Under the pieces are notes generated by a model. It saw nothing but the letters and a program-made list of their open reading frames with translations. It did no database searches and was not told the origin of the DNA. From Leptospira ainazelensis (GTDB lineage Bacteria; Spirochaetota; Leptospiria; Leptospirales; Leptospiraceae), in assembly GCF_016918785.1 (NCBI RefSeq), contig NZ_JAFFPT010000007.1:1-8026 (forward strand): a DNA stretch of 8,026 nt, read 5' to 3'. Positions 7,023 through 8,026 of the stretch are shown one piece after another (within the stretch, counting starts at the first letter, position 1; every line of letters starts with the position of its first letter). The translations under genes and the position numbers were made by a program.

Positions 7023-7505
7023 CTATTTTAATGTTTCTAAATATTTGCTAAGATTTCCAACGTGTTGTTTTCCGCCTTCAATCGCGCCGTATTTTTTGTT
7101 CACTCTTTCCAGTTCCTCTCGGCTTGGAAAAATCTGTTCCATGGTCAGATTTGTTCCTTCACCGGATTCTTCAAAAATGATTTTCGATTGAAAGTCGACG
7201 TCCTCAACACCTTCGCCGTCGCCAAGATGTTTGTAAAAAATAAGACGAGGTTTTTGAATCTCTATAAATTGAATTCTATTTTTATAATTGTGTCCATCCG
7301 GTCCGTGCATGATAAAATCCCAGATCCCGCCGTTTGAAAAATCCAAACTATGACTCGTCAACGTAAAACCGTCCGGTCCCCACCACTCCGAAAGATGTTC
7401 TTCCGAAGACCATACCTCGAAAAGAAGATCGATCGATACGGCAAAGTATTTTTTATAGACGACCTTGTTTCCTTCGATGATTGTTTCTAAGTTATTTTTT
7501 ATCAC
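7023..7505 (-). CDS. AHSA1/SRPBCC-domain protein
   Basis: 160 residues, GTG start. It belongs to the AHSA1-like part of the START/SRPBCC superfamily (COG3832): single-domain cytoplasmic proteins with a deep hydrophobic pocket, whose ligands are usually unknown. The typical signature is [14 protein letters not shown] at residues 36-49 with F/W-rich strands after it ([13 protein letters not shown], about 59-71). The family ending [13 protein letters not shown] is also present. GTG 7505 has AAGGAG at 7518-7513 with a 7-base spacer, the best ribosome binding site in the window. The GTG lies inside the end of the ArsR gene (overlap 7492-7505, GTGATAAAAAATAA), so translation of the two is probably coupled. 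The ArsR/AHSA1 pairing is common in bacteria; the protein is presumably made when the repressor lets go, and may bind or help remove the same signal, though this is not shown. Confidence 0.9.
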   Translation of the reverse strand: MIKNNLETIIEGNKVVYKKYFAVSIDLLFEVWSSEEHLSEWWGPDGFTLTSHSLDFSNGGIWDFIMHGPDGHNYKNRIQFIEIQKPRLIFYKHLGDGEGVEDVDFQSKIIFEESGEGTNLTMEQIFPSREELERVNKKYGAIEGGKQHVGNLSKYLETLK

Positions 7506-7821
7506 GAGATTTCTCCTTTTTAATTTTTAAAACATATTTCTCCAACTTATCCAAACGTTTGGCCCATAGATCCCTAATATCCCGCAACCAATCTTCCATT
7601 TCATCGATCCCCGAATCATTCAACCTATAAATACGTTTTTGCGCCTCCTTCTTCATAGAAAGAATCTTCGCCTCTTTTAATACTTTTAAGTGTTGAGAAA
7701 TGGCGGGCGGGCTCATCATAAAATTTTGGCTTATCTCGGTCGACGTAAGTTCTCCGCTCTTGGCCACCAATCTCACGATCTCTCTTCTTGTGTCGTCTGC
7801 GAGGGCGGCAAAGGCGTTCAT
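7492..7821 (-). CDS. ArsR-family transcriptional regulator
   Basis: 109 residues with a winged helix-turn-helix. The order is that of ArsR regulators paired with AHSA1 proteins: [19 protein letters not shown] (1-19), [20 protein letters not shown] (25-44, containing the recognition helix), [10 protein letters not shown] (45-54), wing [13 protein letters not shown], then a long charged C-terminal helix with a Trp-rich [17 protein letters not shown] segment. The protein has no Cys at all, so the classic metal-binding ELCVCD site is absent and a metal signal is unlikely. ATG 7819-7821 fits the family start; an in-frame TTG at 7878 would add 19 residues translated from the operator region. No ribosome binding site lies before the ATG. 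First gene of a two-gene operon with the SRPBCC gene; probably self-regulated through the tandem sites upstream. Confidence 0.9.
   Translation of the reverse strand: MNAFAALADDTRREIVRLVAKSGELTSTEISQNFMMSPPAISQHLKVLKEAKILSMKKEAQKRIYRLNDSGIDEMEDWLRDIRDLWAKRLDKLEKYVLKIKKEKSRDKK
7513..7518 (-). promoter_or_regulatory. Ribosome binding site of the SRPBCC gene
   Basis: AAGGAG on the minus strand, 7 bases before GTG 7505. It lies inside the coding end of the ArsR gene and decides the GTG start for the SRPBCC protein. Confidence 0.75.
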
Positions 7822-7827
7822 ACGTTT

Positions 7828-7856
7828 ATATTTAAGTTTATTCTTAATTAAGTCAA
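7828..7856 (-). promoter_or_regulatory. Probable promoter of the arsR-SRPBCC operon
   Basis: On the minus strand TTGACT (7856-7851) and AAATAT (7833-7828) are 17 bases apart. The -10 is poor. Only six bases lie between its last base (7828) and the ATG at 7821, so the transcript would start at or next to the start codon. That agrees with the missing ribosome binding site: a leaderless message is possible. Both boxes overlap the palindromic sites. Confidence 0.35.
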
Positions 7857-7863
7857 TTCTTAA
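7832..7863 (-). promoter_or_regulatory. Tandem 16-bp palindromic operator (TTAAG-N6-CTTAA, twice)
   Basis: Two sites abut without a gap: 7832-7847 and 7848-7863. On the minus strand they read TTAAGAATTGACTTAA then TTAAGAATAAACTTAA; each has arms TTAAG/CTTAA around six bases, and the two differ at only two of 16 bases. They start 10 bases before the arsR ATG and cover the likely promoter boxes. ArsR proteins bind palindromes as dimers, so self-repression by two side-by-side dimers is a natural reading, not a demonstrated one. Confidence 0.65.
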
Positions 7864-7916
7864 ATATTGATAAAACAAGGGTTCCCGTAAATAAATGGGG
7901 TTCCGAGAAAAATTTT

Positions 7917-7930
7917 GTAGGAGTTCCTAC
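7917..7930. repeat. Short hairpin GTAGGA-gt-TCCTAC, Leptospira-type dispersed motif
   Basis: Arms of 6 bp around two bases, flanked by AAAATTTT on the left and ATTTTTTT on the right, so longer imperfect pairing is possible. From memory, 'TTTTGTAGGAGTTCCTAC' is frequent between Leptospira genes; I cannot count copies here. With the T-run after it on the plus strand it might also act as a terminator for a plus-strand transcript, though no such gene ends nearby. Confidence 0.55.
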
Positions 7931-8026
7931 GGGGATTTTTTTCTTGAAAAATTATGATTTTGTGATATAGCAAAGTAGGCCGGATTTTTTCCACCACCCG
8001 CCCAAAAAACTCAATGCGCCGCTCTC

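Noticed and set aside
7931..8026. Right edge, with a CCACCACCC-type stretch, considered as part of a gene
   Set aside because: No frame extends convincingly across it within the window; it may be intergenic repeat DNA but cannot be judged from under 100 bases.

Overview
The window looks like chromosomal DNA from a spirochaete, most likely a Leptospira of the pathogenic group. This is inferred from the AT-rich genes, the spirochaete-style lipobox (Ile-Gln-Cys) on a short lipoprotein, the SH3-type surface or periplasmic protein, the degraded IS3 elements, and the small 'gtagga..tcctac' hairpin that I recall as typical of Leptospira intergenic DNA. No database was searched, so the species is not claimed.

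Left part (1-1018): insertion-sequence wreckage. The plus strand opens with the last 15 codons of an IS3-family transposase running in from outside, with its presumed right end near position 76. Facing it on the minus strand is a second IS3 copy, from a recognisable terminal repeat at 994-1018 down to about 110. It keeps an orfA region fused to the start of orfB, and a frameshifted orfB that has lost its last catalytic region. The original orfA start codon also seems to be mutated.

Middle part (1019-4192): accessory DNA. A gene-poor stretch carries a perfect 10-bp inverted repeat. Then come a RibD-C/dihydrofolate reductase-like protein (1369-1926), a small lipoprotein of unknown function starting with TTG (2050-2580), a doubtful 51-codon ORF (2607-2762), and an SH3-domain exported protein broken by the loss of one A near 2983 (2789-4056). 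Next is a stop-terminated tail that may be the last 45 codons of an Imm11/DUF1629-like protein, ending directly before the ilvD region.

Right part (4193-8026): conserved chromosomal genes. ilvD (4241-6097, plus strand) encodes dihydroxy-acid dehydratase of branched-chain amino acid and pantothenate synthesis, of the Escherichia coli type. It converges with a DUF4256 gene (6133-6708, minus). Then follows a minus-strand two-gene operon, an ArsR-family repressor (7492-7821) whose end overlaps an AHSA1/SRPBCC gene (7023-7505) by 14 bases. Just upstream of the repressor are two exactly abutting 16-bp palindromic sites (TTAAG-N6-CTTAA twice), probably its own operator. The regulator and the SRPBCC protein probably act as one self-regulated unit that responds to an unknown signal.

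I see no rRNA, tRNA, CRISPR array, replication origin or complete mobile element. The most interesting items are the tandem operator with its coupled operon, the single-base lesion in the SH3 gene, and the possible immunity-protein remnant. None of these proves a new system.
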